From the NCBI RefSeq assembly GCF_010993975.1, contig NZ_JAACZO010000004.1, positions 62,001-126,000 of the forward strand: DNA of 64,000 bases. The letters run 5' to 3'. The notes under the pieces are model-generated. The model did no database searches and was not told the DNA's origin. It was given only the letters and a program-made list of their open reading frames with translations. Origin of the DNA: Halomonas faecis. GTDB lineage: Bacteria; Pseudomonadota; Gammaproteobacteria; Pseudomonadales; Halomonadaceae. The translations under genes were made by a program, and so were the position numbers. Each line of letters opens with the position of its first letter. Position 1 is the first letter of the stretch. This document shows positions 27,209 through 36,308 of the stretch, one piece after another.

Positions 27209-28777
27209 ATGCGCCCTGTATTGACCGCCGTCCTGTTGCTCGATGCCTTGCTGCTGGTACCGCTGTGGTTGCGCTACGGCGAGCCGGGTACGCGCTGGGT
27301 CGCCCTGGAGGCGCTGTTGGTGGTGGCCGTGCTGGCCCTGCTGCCGGCGCGTGCGGCCAGCCGCCGGCTCGCCTGGTCGTTGACCGCGCTGGTGCTGCTG
27401 GGCGTGCTGGTCGGTCTCGGCGATGCGGCGACTTACCAGGCACTGGGGCGCTCGCTCAATCTCTACTTCGACTGGCCGCTGCTGCGCTCCGTCTTCGATC
27501 TGCTGGCCGGTAGCCTGGGCGCTCTACTGGCACTACTGGCGATCCCGGCCGGCATGGCGGCGTTGGTACTGCTTGTCGGATGGCTCGGGCGCGCTCTGTC
27601 AGCTCTGCCCGGCACGGCGCGGTTCGGTTCGACGCGCTGGCTGGCCGGGGGGGTGGCGGTGGCCAGTGCCGCGCTGATCGTCGCCCAGTGGCAGCACGCC
27701 CGGCCGCTGGTGGTGACGCGCACGCCGTTGGTCGACACTTTCGGCTTCCAGGTGCGGCAGCTGATCGATACCCATCGCGCCCGGCGCGCCTTCGCTGAGA
27801 CGCTGGCCGAGCATCCGGGAGAGGCGCGGCCTCTGCCGGGGCTCGCCGGGCGCGACGTGCTGCTGGTCTTCGTCGAATCCTACGGGGTCAGCGCGCTCGA
27901 GCAGCCGCGTTACGCCGAGGTGGTGGGTCAGCGGCTCAGGCAGATGGAGCCGCGCCTGGCGGGTGCCGACCTGGCAGCGGTCTCCGGCACTCTGGCGGCT
28001 CCGGTGCGCGGGGGGCAGTCGTGGCTGTCGCATGCCACGGTGCTGTCCGGCCTGCGGATCGACAACGATCTGTGGTACCGACTGTTGCTCGACAGCGAGC
28101 GGCCGACGCTGGTCGACGACTTTCGCGCCACCGGGCACCACACCCTGGCGGTGATGCCCGGCATCACGCGGGCCTGGCCGGAGGGAGAGGCCTACGGTTT
28201 CGACGCACTGTACCCTGCGAAGGCGCTCGGCTACGAAGGCCCCGCCCTGAACTGGGTGACCATGCCCGACCAGTACACCCTGCACCGCTTCCAGCAGGCG
28301 CTGCGCCCGGTCGATTCGCCCGTGTTCGCCCAGATCGCCCTGATCAGCAGCCATGCGCCCTGGACGCCGATCCTGCCGGTGCTGGAGGATTGGCAGTCGG
28401 TGGGTGATGGCCGCGTGTTCGCGCGCTGGGCCGGTGCCGGCGAAGCCCCCGAGACGCTGTGGCAGGATACTCGGCGAGTTCGCGAACACTACGCCCGCGC
28501 GGTGGCCTACTCGCTGGAGACGAGCCTCGAATGGATCACCGAGCATGTCGCCGACGATGGCCTGGTGATCCTGCTCGGCGACCATCAGTCGGCCCCCTTG
28601 ATCACCGGCGATGCGGCCAGCGATGGCGTTCCGGTACACGTCATCGCCGGTGATCCGGCACTGCTTGCCCCCTTCCGGGCCCGTGGCTTCGTGCCCGGCC
28701 TGCTGCCACCCCAGCGCGACAGCCACCCCGGGATGGACCGGCTGCGCGACTGGCTGCACGAGGAGTTCGGCTCATGA
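27209..28777 (+). CDS. Membrane phosphoglycerol-transferase / LtaS-like sulfatase-superfamily protein
   Basis: A 522-residue protein: five or so N-terminal membrane helices (residues 1-170) and a periplasmic alkaline-phosphatase-superfamily domain. The domain starts VLLVFVESYGVSAL, has GGQSWLSHATVLSGLRIDN in the region of the nucleophile, and ends with the metal site LLGDHQSAP. This is the layout of LtaS, OpgB and EptA-like enzymes that move phosphoglycerol or other phospholipid head groups onto glycans. Divergence from opgGH suggests that it decorates periplasmic glucans with phosphoglycerol, an inference from context. It overlaps manC by ATGA. The ribosome site is weak (AGAGA). Confidence 0.78.
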   Translation: MRPVLTAVLLLDALLLVPLWLRYGEPGTRWVALEALLVVAVLALLPARAASRRLAWSLTALVLLGVLVGLGDAATYQALGRSLNLYFDWPLLRSVFDLLAGSLGALLALLAIPAGMAALVLLVGWLGRALSALPGTARFGSTRWLAGGVAVASAALIVAQWQHARPLVVTRTPLVDTFGFQVRQLIDTHRARRAFAETLAEHPGEARPLPGLAGRDVLLVFVESYGVSALEQPRYAEVVGQRLRQMEPRLAGADLAAVSGTLAAPVRGGQSWLSHATVLSGLRIDNDLWYRLLLDSERPTLVDDFRATGHHTLAVMPGITRAWPEGEAYGFDALYPAKALGYEGPALNWVTMPDQYTLHRFQQALRPVDSPVFAQIALISSHAPWTPILPVLEDWQSVGDGRVFARWAGAGEAPETLWQDTRRVREHYARAVAYSLETSLEWITEHVADDGLVILLGDHQSAPLITGDAASDGVPVHVIAGDPALLAPFRARGFVPGLLPPQRDSHPGMDRLRDWLHEEFGS

Positions 28778-30180
28778 TGACCCCAGTGATCCTGGCCGGC
28801 GGCGCCGGTACGCGGCTGTGGCCGCTGTCGCGTCACCAGCGGCCCAAGCAGTTCCTCTCGCTGCTCGACGACGCGCCGCTGCTGGCTGCCACCCTGGCGC
28901 GACTCGAGGGGCTGGATCATGCGCCGCCCATCGTCATCTGCCACGAGGATCACCGTTTCCTCGCGGCCGAGCAGTTGCGCCGGGCCGGCGTGGCCGACGC
29001 GACCCTGCTGCTCGAGCCGGAAGGGCGTGGCACCGCGCCGGCCATCGCCCTGGCGGCACTGCTGGTCCAGCGCCGCGACGAGCGCCATTCGCTGGTGGTG
29101 CTGCCGGCCGACCACTGCATCCTCGACCGCGCCGCCTTTCAGGCGAGTCTCGCCCGGGCCCTGGTGCTCGCCGAACAGGGTTGGCTGACCACCCTTGGCG
29201 TGGTGCCCGACCGCGCCGAAACCGGCTACGGCTACGTTCGTCCCGGCGCGCCGCTCTCCGAGGGTGGGCGACGGGTGGCGGCCTTTGTGGAGAAGCCCGA
29301 TGCGGCCACTGCCGAGGCGCTGCTGGCCGAGGGAGAGTGCTGCTGGAACAGCGGACTCTTCGTGCTGCGTCCGGACGTCTACCTCGACGAGCTGGCACGT
29401 CTGGAACCGGCGATTCTCGACGCCTGCCGCCGTGCCATGACCGCGGCCAGCCTGGACCGTGATTTCCTGCGCCCCGGCGCCGAGGCGTTCTGTTCGAGTC
29501 CCGATCGGTCCATCGACGTGGCGGTGATGGAGTGCACCGCACGCGCCGCCACGGTGCCGCTGGCGGCGGGATGGAGCGACATCGGTTCGTGGCAGGCGCT
29601 GTGGGAAGCGTTGCCTCACGACGCCGACGGCAACGCCCTGCGCGGCGAGGTGCGCTGTGCGGCGAGCCGCAATCTGCTGGTGCACGCCGAGGGGCAGCTG
29701 GTGGCCACGCTGGGCGTGGAGAACCTGGCGATCGTCACCACCGCGGACGCCGTACTGGTGGCCGACCGACGTCGCGGCCAGGAGCTGCGCCAGCTGGTCG
29801 ACCGCCTGACGGTCGAGGGCCGAGCCGAGGTAGCCCAGCACGCCACCGTGCATCGCCCCTGGGGGCGCTATCGGATTCTCGAGGCCGGGCCGGGCTATCA
29901 GGTCAAGCACCTCACCGTGAAGCCCGGCGCACGGCTGTCGCGCCAGTATCATCGCCATCGCGCCGAACACTGGGTGGTGGTCGGCGGCACGGCACGGGTC
30001 ACCCTGGATGACGAGGCCGTCTCTCTCGCGGCGACGCAATCCATCGACATTCCCGTGGGGCGCGTGCACTGCCTGGCCAACCCCGGCCCGGGCGACCTGG
30101 AGCTGATCGAGGTGCAGTCCGGCGACTACCTGGGCGAGGACGACATCGTGCGCCTGGACGACCGCTACGGGCGGGAGTGA
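28774..30180 (+). CDS. manC: Mannose-1-phosphate guanylyltransferase / mannose-6-phosphate isomerase
   Basis: A 468-residue bifunctional type II PMI-GMP. The nucleotidyltransferase domain begins with the pyrophosphorylase signature GGAGTRLWPLSRHQRPKQFL, then VLPADH and FVEKPD, the sugar-binding lysine motif. The C-terminal cupin domain (RPWGRYRILE, YQVKHLTVKPG, HRAEHWVVVGGTARV) carries the isomerase. It makes GDP-mannose for surface polysaccharides. The gene is translationally coupled to the preceding membrane enzyme and ends 4 bases from the convergent LpxL-like gene. Confidence 0.94.
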   Translation: MMTPVILAGGAGTRLWPLSRHQRPKQFLSLLDDAPLLAATLARLEGLDHAPPIVICHEDHRFLAAEQLRRAGVADATLLLEPEGRGTAPAIALAALLVQRRDERHSLVVLPADHCILDRAAFQASLARALVLAEQGWLTTLGVVPDRAETGYGYVRPGAPLSEGGRRVAAFVEKPDAATAEALLAEGECCWNSGLFVLRPDVYLDELARLEPAILDACRRAMTAASLDRDFLRPGAEAFCSSPDRSIDVAVMECTARAATVPLAAGWSDIGSWQALWEALPHDADGNALRGEVRCAASRNLLVHAEGQLVATLGVENLAIVTTADAVLVADRRRGQELRQLVDRLTVEGRAEVAQHATVHRPWGRYRILEAGPGYQVKHLTVKPGARLSRQYHRHRAEHWVVVGGTARVTLDDEAVSLAATQSIDIPVGRVHCLANPGPGDLELIEVQSGDYLGEDDIVRLDDRYGRE

Positions 30181-30183
30181 GGT

Positions 30184-31113
30184 TCAATAGATCCGGTAGC
30201 GGCGATAGTCGGGGCGGCCTTCCTGTTGCTGGATCACCTTGCGGTAGCGTTTGTACTCCCACTGGTACTGCGCGGGGTCGAGGGCGATGGCGGCCTCCAC
30301 GCAGGCGTTGACGCCGCTGGCCGACTCGCCTTCGTCCGTCGAGTAGACTCGCTCGTCGGCAGCCAGGAAGTGGATAGCGAAGCCGCGGCCGGGCAGGCGG
30401 CGTGCCACGCCGGTGACCACCCGCGCTTCGGTGCGTGCCACCAGCTTGGGCAGCAGCGTGGCGGTGTAGGCGAGCCGCCCGAAGAAGGGGGCGAAGACGC
30501 CGCTGCCCCAGGAGGGTTCCTGGTCGGGCAGGATGCCCACCGCTTCGCTGCGCTTGAGCGCCTTGAGCAGCGCCGCCACGCCACGCGGGTTGGTGGGCAC
30601 CAGCCGGGCACCCATGCGCTCGCGACCCTGGCGGATCACCGGGTCGAGAGGGGCGATCTTGGGCGGCTCGTACATGGCGGTGAAGGGGAAGTGGCCGGAC
30701 AGCCAGAAGTTGAGTACTTCCCAGTTGCCGAAATGGGGAGCGAGCACGATGACGCCGCGCCCTTCGCTGCGCGCGGCGTCGAGCAGCTCGCGTCCGTGCA
30801 CCTCGAGAATGCTGGCTTCCACCCGTTTCGGCGGCGCCATCCAGGCCAGGCCCAGCTCGAACATGGTGGCGGCGGAGTGGGTGAGGCTCGCGCGCGCCAG
30901 GCGCGGGCGGTCCTTGTCCGCGAGCTCGGGGTAGACCTGGGCGAGATTGATCTCGGTGACCTGGCGTTCGCGACGGCTGAATGCGTGGACCAGCGGGCCG
31001 GTCAGCCGGGCCAGGCGCCATAGGCCGGTCAGACGCCAATTGGCCAGGACGCGCCACAGGGTGGCGATGGCGCGGGCCTGGAGGGCGGCGAGGCGTGGAT
31101 CGCGACGGGCCAT
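30184..31113 (-). CDS. lpxL: LpxL/HtrB-family lysophospholipid (lipid A late) acyltransferase
   Basis: A 309-residue membrane-anchored acyltransferase that adds a secondary fatty acyl chain to Kdo2-lipid IVA from acyl-ACP. The catalytic H-x4-E motif is APHFGNWE (H127, E132). TNPRGVAALLKALKRSEAVGILPDQEP holds the conserved substrate-binding DQxP. The single hydrophobic segment near residues 28-45 would be the anchor. Whether it is the lauroyl (LpxL) or myristoyl (LpxM) type cannot be settled by eye, so the symbol is provisional. It lies 7 bases after a small membrane-protein gene. Confidence 0.85.
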   Translation of the reverse strand: MARRDPRLAALQARAIATLWRVLANWRLTGLWRLARLTGPLVHAFSRRERQVTEINLAQVYPELADKDRPRLARASLTHSAATMFELGLAWMAPPKRVEASILEVHGRELLDAARSEGRGVIVLAPHFGNWEVLNFWLSGHFPFTAMYEPPKIAPLDPVIRQGRERMGARLVPTNPRGVAALLKALKRSEAVGILPDQEPSWGSGVFAPFFGRLAYTATLLPKLVARTEARVVTGVARRLPGRGFAIHFLAADERVYSTDEGESASGVNACVEAAIALDPAQYQWEYKRYRKVIQQQEGRPDYRRYRIY

Positions 31114-31120
31114 TAGCGGT

Positions 31121-31498
31121 TCAGAACAGCCAGGTCATCACGTCGTCCGGGGCGCGCTGCTCCTGCAGGCGCTTGAGCCCTTTCACGCAGCGGATGACCA
31201 GCCAGAGCACCGCCAGCAGCCAGGTGAGAAAGCCGATCAGCACCAGGGTGAGTACCCCCGAGACGCCGAAATAGAGCACGCCGATCCAGAAGGTGCGGAT
31301 CAGGAAGCGGTAGTGGTCGTCGAGCCAGGCGGGGCCTTCGCCGCGGTAGACGTAGGCCATCACCACGCCCACCAGGGCGGTGAGACCACCGCTGACGATG
31401 CCCGCCAGGAAGAGGGCGTAGACGACGATGGGCAAGGTGGTGTCGGTGCGTTTGCCGGGCTCGGCGGCATTCCGGTCGGAGTGTGCTGGGTCGTTCAT
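31121..31498 (-). CDS. DUF4870-like small membrane protein
   Basis: A 125-residue protein. GGGAG lies eight bases before the chosen ATG. After a polar 25-residue N-terminus it has three or four predicted helices: LPIVVYALFLAGIVSGG, a short GVVMAYVYR segment, WIGVLYFGVSGVLTLVLIG and LLAVLWLVIRCVKGL. The pattern matches the DUF4870/TIC20-like family found near envelope genes in proteobacteria. The function is unknown. It precedes the LpxL-like gene by 7 bases, so the two are probably co-transcribed. Confidence 0.75.
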   Translation of the reverse strand: MNDPAHSDRNAAEPGKRTDTTLPIVVYALFLAGIVSGGLTALVGVVMAYVYRGEGPAWLDDHYRFLIRTFWIGVLYFGVSGVLTLVLIGFLTWLLAVLWLVIRCVKGLKRLQEQRAPDDVMTWLF

Positions 31499-31580
31499 GG
31501 GACTCCCGCTGCGACGACGTTGGTTGGCGCCAATGATACCGGGCGTGAGCGACAATGCCAGCCGGGGGCTGACTCTAGCT

Positions 31581-31973
31581 TTAGCTCACGCTGGGCCGCG
31601 TCGGTCGGCTGATCTCCAGCAAGTTGCCGTCGGGGTCGCGCAGGTAGAGCGATTCGATGGGCCCGGTGGCGCCCTGGCGCTCCACCGGGCCCAGCTCCAC
31701 GGCGACGTCCAGCGCCTCCAGGTGGCGCGCCACTTCGTCCAGCGGCAGCAGGCTGCGTAGACACAGATCGAGGCTGCCGGGGGTGGGCGTGGCAGCACGC
31801 GGCTCGATGTCGGTGGCGGTCCAGTGCAGGCGTAGGGCGATGTCGTCGAGCATCAGGTCGACCCGCTCGCGGTCGCGGTAGCGAACCTCGAGCCCGAGCA
31901 CTCGGGTGTAGAAGTCCACGGCGCGGGAAATGTCGGTCACGGTGATGACCAGGTGGTCCAGACCTGACAGCAT
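31581..31973 (-). CDS. VOC-family (glyoxalase/bleomycin-resistance fold) protein
   Basis: A 130-residue single VOC module pair: LDHLVITVTDISRAVDFYTRVLGLEV opens repeat one (metal-ligand histidine in LDHLV), and SLYLRDPDGNLLEISRP closes repeat two with the glutamate ligand. AAGGAG lies seven bases before the ATG at 31973. The protein is metal-dependent and cytoplasmic, of the virulence-protein-like VOC subgroup; substrate unknown. It is divergent from the methyltransferase at 32014, with only 40 bases between starts. Confidence 0.85.
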   Translation of the reverse strand: MLSGLDHLVITVTDISRAVDFYTRVLGLEVRYRDRERVDLMLDDIALRLHWTATDIEPRAATPTPGSLDLCLRSLLPLDEVARHLEALDVAVELGPVERQGATGPIESLYLRDPDGNLLEISRPTRPSVS

Positions 31974-32013
31974 TCGTTTCTCCTTGGAGGAAGGTTCTGG
32001 CACAGAGGATACG

Positions 32014-32718
32014 ATGATGCAGACTTGCCCGCTATGCGCATCCCGCGACTGCCTACCCTATCACCGCGATGCGCGGCGTGCGTATCACCGCTGCCAGGGC
32101 TGCGAGCTGGTGTTCGTACCCCCGGCGTTCCACCTGTCGCCGGCGGCGGAGAAGGCCGAGTACGACAAGCACGAGAACCATCCCGACGATCCCGGCTATC
32201 GGCGCTTCCTGTCGCGGCTCTTCATGCCGCTGCGCGAGCGGCTCGCGCCCGATGCATGCGGGCTCGACTTCGGTGCCGGCCCGGGGCCGACCTTGTCGGT
32301 GATGTTTGCCGAGGCCGGCCATCCCATGGCCATCTACGACCCCTACTACGCGCCGGACGCCAGCGTACTGAGCGACACCTACGACTTCATCACCGCCACC
32401 GAGGTGGTGGAGCATCTGTACGCCCCCGGCCGTGAGCTGGTGCGGCTGGTCGAGAGACTCGCCCTCGACGGCTGGCTGGGGATCATGACCAAGCGCGTGC
32501 GGTCCCGCGAGGCGTTCGCCCGCTGGCACTACATCCAGGATCCGACCCACGTGTGCTTCTTCAGCGAGGCGACCTTTTGCTGGGTGGCACGGAGGCTTGG
32601 CTTGCACGTCGAATTTCCCGCGGCAGACGTGGTACTGCTGCAGAAAACGAACGCGACCGCCGGGTTATTGAGCGATTTCGATAACATACTGTTATACGGC
32701 GAAAAATTGCGTCACTGA
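32014..32718 (+). CDS. Class I SAM methyltransferase with N-terminal zinc ribbon
   Basis: A 234-residue protein. The first 35 residues contain two Cys pairs (CPLC at about 5-8, then CQGC), typical of zinc-ribbon methyltransferases. The Methyltransf_23-like domain follows with GLDFGAGPGPTLSVMFAEAG as motif I, IYDPYYAPD after strand 2 and ITATEVVEHLYAPG as motif IV region. DPTHVCFFSEATFCWVA near the end is conserved in this group. The substrate is unknown. The adjacent ATG codons at 32014 and 32017 are both plausible; AGAGGA precedes them. Confidence 0.83.
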   Translation: MMQTCPLCASRDCLPYHRDARRAYHRCQGCELVFVPPAFHLSPAAEKAEYDKHENHPDDPGYRRFLSRLFMPLRERLAPDACGLDFGAGPGPTLSVMFAEAGHPMAIYDPYYAPDASVLSDTYDFITATEVVEHLYAPGRELVRLVERLALDGWLGIMTKRVRSREAFARWHYIQDPTHVCFFSEATFCWVARRLGLHVEFPAADVVLLQKTNATAGLLSDFDNILLYGEKLRH

Positions 32719-32866
32719 CGTTGACTCGCAGGGCCTTGGGCGTATGATCTCCGCCGCGCCGTTCGTTCGCTCGGCCCATTGACGCGTGCCGGTCGGCGCG
32801 GCGGTGGCGGGCGTTTTTCCGGGGTATCGACCATCCTGTGTGCTGACTCCCAAGCGAGGCGAGAAC

Positions 32867-34297
32867 ATGTCGCGGCAACTGCTGGCCATGGCCCTGGCGC
32901 CCCTGCTGGGGCTGTTCATACTCGGCATCGGCAATGGTTTCCTGGCCACGGTGATCACCCTGCGTCTCGACGCCGCCGGGGAGTCGCCGGTGGTGATCGG
33001 CGGGGTGTCGTCGGCCTATTTCATCGGCCTGGCACTGGGCGCCATGCTCAACGACCGGCTGCTGTTGCGCATCGGCCATATCCGCGCCTACGGCAGCTTC
33101 GCTTCGCTGGTTGCCGTCACCGTGCTGCTGCAGGGGCTGGTCGCCGAGCCCTGGGCGTGGTTCGGCCTGCGCCTGATCGGCGGCTGGGCGACGGTGGGCG
33201 TGTATCTGGTCATCGAGAGCTGGCTGCTCACCGCGGGCGAGGCGAAGGTGCGCGGCCGCTTGCTGGCGCTGTACATGATCTCGCTCTACGCCGCGGGCGT
33301 TCTCGGCCAGCTGCTGCTGGGGCTGACCGAGGCCATGGGCGGTTCGGCCTCGTTCATCGTCATCGGCATGCTGGCGTCGCTCTCCGTGCTGCCCATGGCG
33401 ATGATTCCACGGGTCTCGCCGCTGATCGACAAGGCCGAGCCGCTCTCGCCGCTGCGCCTGATCACGCTGACGCCCACCGGGGTGATGGGCAGTTTCGGCT
33501 CGGGACTGGCGGTGGCGGCGGTCTACACCTTGCTGCCGCTCTACCTGCAGCGTGTCGGTTTCGCGGTGGATCGGGTCGGCCAGATGATGGCCGTGGTGGT
33601 ACTCGGCGCCTTGCTGCTGCAGTACCCGGTGGGGCGCTGGTCCGACCGTCACGACCGGCAGATGGTGCTGATCCTGATCGGCGGCTTCTGCACGGCGATC
33701 TCGGCGGCCGTGCTGCTGCTGCCGATGACCCCCTGGCTGCTGGCGGGGCTGCTGTTTCTGCTCGGGGGCGGCGTTTTCTCGCTCTATCCGGTGGCCGTGG
33801 GCCACGCCGCCGACCGTGCTCCGGCCGGGGCGCTGGTGCGCATGAGCCAGGGCCTGCTGTTGATCAATGCCATCGGTTCGGCGCTGAGCCCCTCGCTGGT
33901 CTCGCCGCTGATGGTGGTCATGGGCGATGCCGGACTGTTCTGGGCCTTCGGGGGGTTGGGGCTATTCCTGGTGGGTTTCTTCGCCTGGCGGCGCAGCGTA
34001 CGCCCGGCGCCGGTACCGGTGGCGCCCTTCGCGCCGACCACGCCCATGTCGTCGGTGGGTGCCGAACTGGTGGTCACCGAGGAGCTGGTGCAGGGGGCCA
34101 TCGAGCACGAACACGTCGAGGATCTCTCCGCTGCCGTGCCCGAGGTGGCGGTCGTCGAGCCGCTGGTGGGCCCACCAGCGGCCGACGAGCCGCATATCGT
34201 CTACTATGACGAGGCCGCTGCACCATCGAGCGATGACGGTGCCGACCGGGAAGGCGAAACCCTGACCGAGTCGCCGCAGTCCGGATACCATGGCTGA
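32867..34297 (+). CDS. MFS transporter (YcaD-like) with long acidic C-terminal tail
   Basis: A 476-residue inner-membrane transporter. Twelve helices can be traced up to about residue 400, with the MFS motif between helices 2 and 3 (MLNDRLLLRIGHIRAYG) and the equivalent GRWSDRHDRQMVL between helices 8 and 9. This resembles the YcaD/drug-efflux-like MFS subgroup. The last ~85 residues are hydrophilic and rich in Glu, Asp, Val and Pro, predicted cytoplasmic and not part of the transport core. The start at 32867 has GAGGCGAGAAC upstream. Substrate unknown. Confidence 0.85.
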   Translation: MSRQLLAMALAPLLGLFILGIGNGFLATVITLRLDAAGESPVVIGGVSSAYFIGLALGAMLNDRLLLRIGHIRAYGSFASLVAVTVLLQGLVAEPWAWFGLRLIGGWATVGVYLVIESWLLTAGEAKVRGRLLALYMISLYAAGVLGQLLLGLTEAMGGSASFIVIGMLASLSVLPMAMIPRVSPLIDKAEPLSPLRLITLTPTGVMGSFGSGLAVAAVYTLLPLYLQRVGFAVDRVGQMMAVVVLGALLLQYPVGRWSDRHDRQMVLILIGGFCTAISAAVLLLPMTPWLLAGLLFLLGGGVFSLYPVAVGHAADRAPAGALVRMSQGLLLINAIGSALSPSLVSPLMVVMGDAGLFWAFGGLGLFLVGFFAWRRSVRPAPVPVAPFAPTTPMSSVGAELVVTEELVQGAIEHEHVEDLSAAVPEVAVVEPLVGPPAADEPHIVYYDEAAAPSSDDGADREGETLTESPQSGYHG

Positions 34298-34428
34298 TCG
34301 CCACGCATGGCGTGCTGCCGATGTCCCCGCCGGGCACAGCGGGGCTGCCGATCATGCGACATTGGGCTAATGGTTAACGTAAAGTAGGGAATCTACTATC
34401 GCCGTTATCATTTTTCCGAGGTGTTGCC

Positions 34429-36219
34429 ATGGTTTCCTTCATCCCTCCCGTTCGCGATCAGCGGTTCGTGCTCGAGGAGTTGCTCGAGCACCGCTCTCTC
34501 TCATTGCCGGGCTTCGAGGAGGCGAACCCGGAGCTGGTCGAGGCGGTGCTGGAAGAGGCGGCGAGGCTCGCCGGCGAGGTATGGGCTCCGCTCAACGTCA
34601 GCGGTGACCGCCAGGGCTGCACGCGCCGCGATGACGGCGGGGTGACTCTGCCCGAGGGCTTTGCCGAGGCCTACCGCGCCTACGCCGAGGGTGGCTGGAA
34701 CGGTATCGGCGTGGCCGAGGCGCAGGGCGGCCAGGGGCTGCCCGAGGTGGTGGCGAGCAGCGTGCAGGAGATGCTGCACGGCGCCAACATGGCGCTGGGA
34801 CTATGCCCCATGCTCACCGCCGGTGCCATCGAGGCGCTGGCCCACCACGGCAGCGAAGCGCAGAAGGCGATCTACCTGCCCAGGCTGGTGGAAGGTTCCT
34901 GGACCGGCACCATGAACCTCACCGAGCCCCAGGCGGGCTCCGATCTCTCCAAAGTGCGCACCCGCGCCGTGCCCAGCGACGCCGTGCCCGGCGAGTATCG
35001 CCTCTTCGGCCAGAAGATTTTCATCACCTGGGGCGAGCACGAGGCCAGCGACAACATCCTCCATCTGGTGCTGGCGCGCACGCCGAATGCCCCCGAGGGC
35101 AACAAGGGCATTTCGCTGTTCCTGGTGCCGAAGTTCCTGGTCAACGACGACGGCTCCCTGGGGGAACGCAATGATGTCGTCTGCGCGGCCATCGAGCACA
35201 AGCTGGGCATTCACGGTTCGCCCACCTGCACGCTGAGTTTCGGCGAGAACGACGGTGCCATCGGCTATCTGGTCGGTGAGGAGGGGCGCGGCCTCAACCA
35301 CATGTTCACCATGATGAACGAGGCTCGCCACAAGGTGGGCGTGCAGGGCATCGGCGTGGCCGAGCGCGCCTGCCAGCACGCTTTCGCCTATGCGCTGGAT
35401 CGCGTTCAAGGCAAGGCCCGCGGCCACGAGAGCACCATCAGCGAGCATCTCGACGTGCGCCGCATGCTGCTCTCCATGCGGGCGCGAACGGACGCCCTGC
35501 GGGCGCTGGCCCTCACCTGTGCTGCCGAACTCGACGAGGCGCGCCACAGCGATGACACCGAGGCACGGCGTGCCGCCCAGGCACGGGTCGACGTGCTGAT
35601 CCCGGTGGTCAAGGCGTTTTCCACCGACCAAGCCGTTGAGATCGCCTCGCTGGGCGTGCAGGTCCACGGTGGCATGGGCTACATCGAGGAGACCGGCGCC
35701 GCCCAGCTGCTGCGTGACGTGCGCATCGCGCCGATCTATGAGGGCACCAACGGCATCCAGGCGCTCGATCTGGCCGGGCGCAAGCTGCAGCGTGACGGCG
35801 GGGCGGCCCTGGCCGGGCTGATCGATGACGTCGAGGCGACCGCCCAGGCGCTCGCTGCCAGCCCCGAACTGGCCTACTTGAGCCCCGGCCTGGCGGCTGG
35901 CGTGGCCGACTTGCGTGCGGCCCTGGCGGTGGTGCTGGAGCAGGGCGCCGATCCCGCCCAGGGAGCGGATGCCATCCAGGCCTATGCCACGCCCTTCCTG
36001 AGCCTGGTCGGCCACGTGCTGTGCGCCTGGCAGATGGGGCGTGCCGCTTTCAAGGCCCAGGCCGCGATCAAGGCCGGCAGCCAGGATCCCTTCTACCCCG
36101 CCAAGCTGGCCGGCGCCGACTATGCCATTCGCCACTGGCTGCCAGTGGGGCGCGCCCAGCGCGCGGCGATCGAGGCCGGTATGGAGAGCCTCGCCGCCTT
36201 CGACGCCCGCCCTCAGTGA
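34429..36219 (+). CDS. Acyl-CoA dehydrogenase, ~600-residue form (FadE/DmdC-like)
   Basis: A 596-residue FAD-dependent acyl-CoA dehydrogenase, longer than the usual 380 residues through a C-terminal DUF-type extension. The FAD/substrate core is clear: TGTMNLTEPQAGSDLS, FITWGEHE, a mid-domain KLGIHGSPTCTLSFGE, and the signature VHGGMGYIEETGAAQLLRDVRIAPIYEGTNGIQALDL with the likely catalytic acid (E in YEGTNG). The length and architecture match methylthiopropanoyl-CoA dehydrogenase DmdC as well as general medium/long-chain enzymes. It heads a module with an acyl-CoA ligase and a hydroxyacyl-CoA dehydrogenase, so it does the first oxidation step. Confidence 0.9.
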   Translation: MVSFIPPVRDQRFVLEELLEHRSLSLPGFEEANPELVEAVLEEAARLAGEVWAPLNVSGDRQGCTRRDDGGVTLPEGFAEAYRAYAEGGWNGIGVAEAQGGQGLPEVVASSVQEMLHGANMALGLCPMLTAGAIEALAHHGSEAQKAIYLPRLVEGSWTGTMNLTEPQAGSDLSKVRTRAVPSDAVPGEYRLFGQKIFITWGEHEASDNILHLVLARTPNAPEGNKGISLFLVPKFLVNDDGSLGERNDVVCAAIEHKLGIHGSPTCTLSFGENDGAIGYLVGEEGRGLNHMFTMMNEARHKVGVQGIGVAERACQHAFAYALDRVQGKARGHESTISEHLDVRRMLLSMRARTDALRALALTCAAELDEARHSDDTEARRAAQARVDVLIPVVKAFSTDQAVEIASLGVQVHGGMGYIEETGAAQLLRDVRIAPIYEGTNGIQALDLAGRKLQRDGGAALAGLIDDVEATAQALAASPELAYLSPGLAAGVADLRAALAVVLEQGADPAQGADAIQAYATPFLSLVGHVLCAWQMGRAAFKAQAAIKAGSQDPFYPAKLAGADYAIRHWLPVGRAQRAAIEAGMESLAAFDARPQ

Positions 36220-36226
36220 CCGATGA

Positions 36227-36257
36227 GGCCCGGCGCGCCACCCCGCAGCGCCGGGCC
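36227..36257 (+). terminator. Hairpin after the acyl-CoA dehydrogenase gene
   Basis: A perfect 10-bp stem GGCCCGGCGC / GCGCCGGGCC with an 11-base loop starts 8 bases after the stop codon. No T-run follows, so it may be an attenuating or RNA-stabilising hairpin within the module rather than a full terminator. Confidence 0.45.
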
Positions 36258-36308
36258 CCGTCATCGCGCATCAGCATAACGACAACGCCACCACGGAGCC
36301 CACACAGC

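Noticed and set aside
34325..34344. Hairpin CCCCGC / GCGGGG after the MFS gene as a terminator
   Set aside because: Only 6 bp with an 8-base loop and no T-run; too weak to call in GC-rich DNA.
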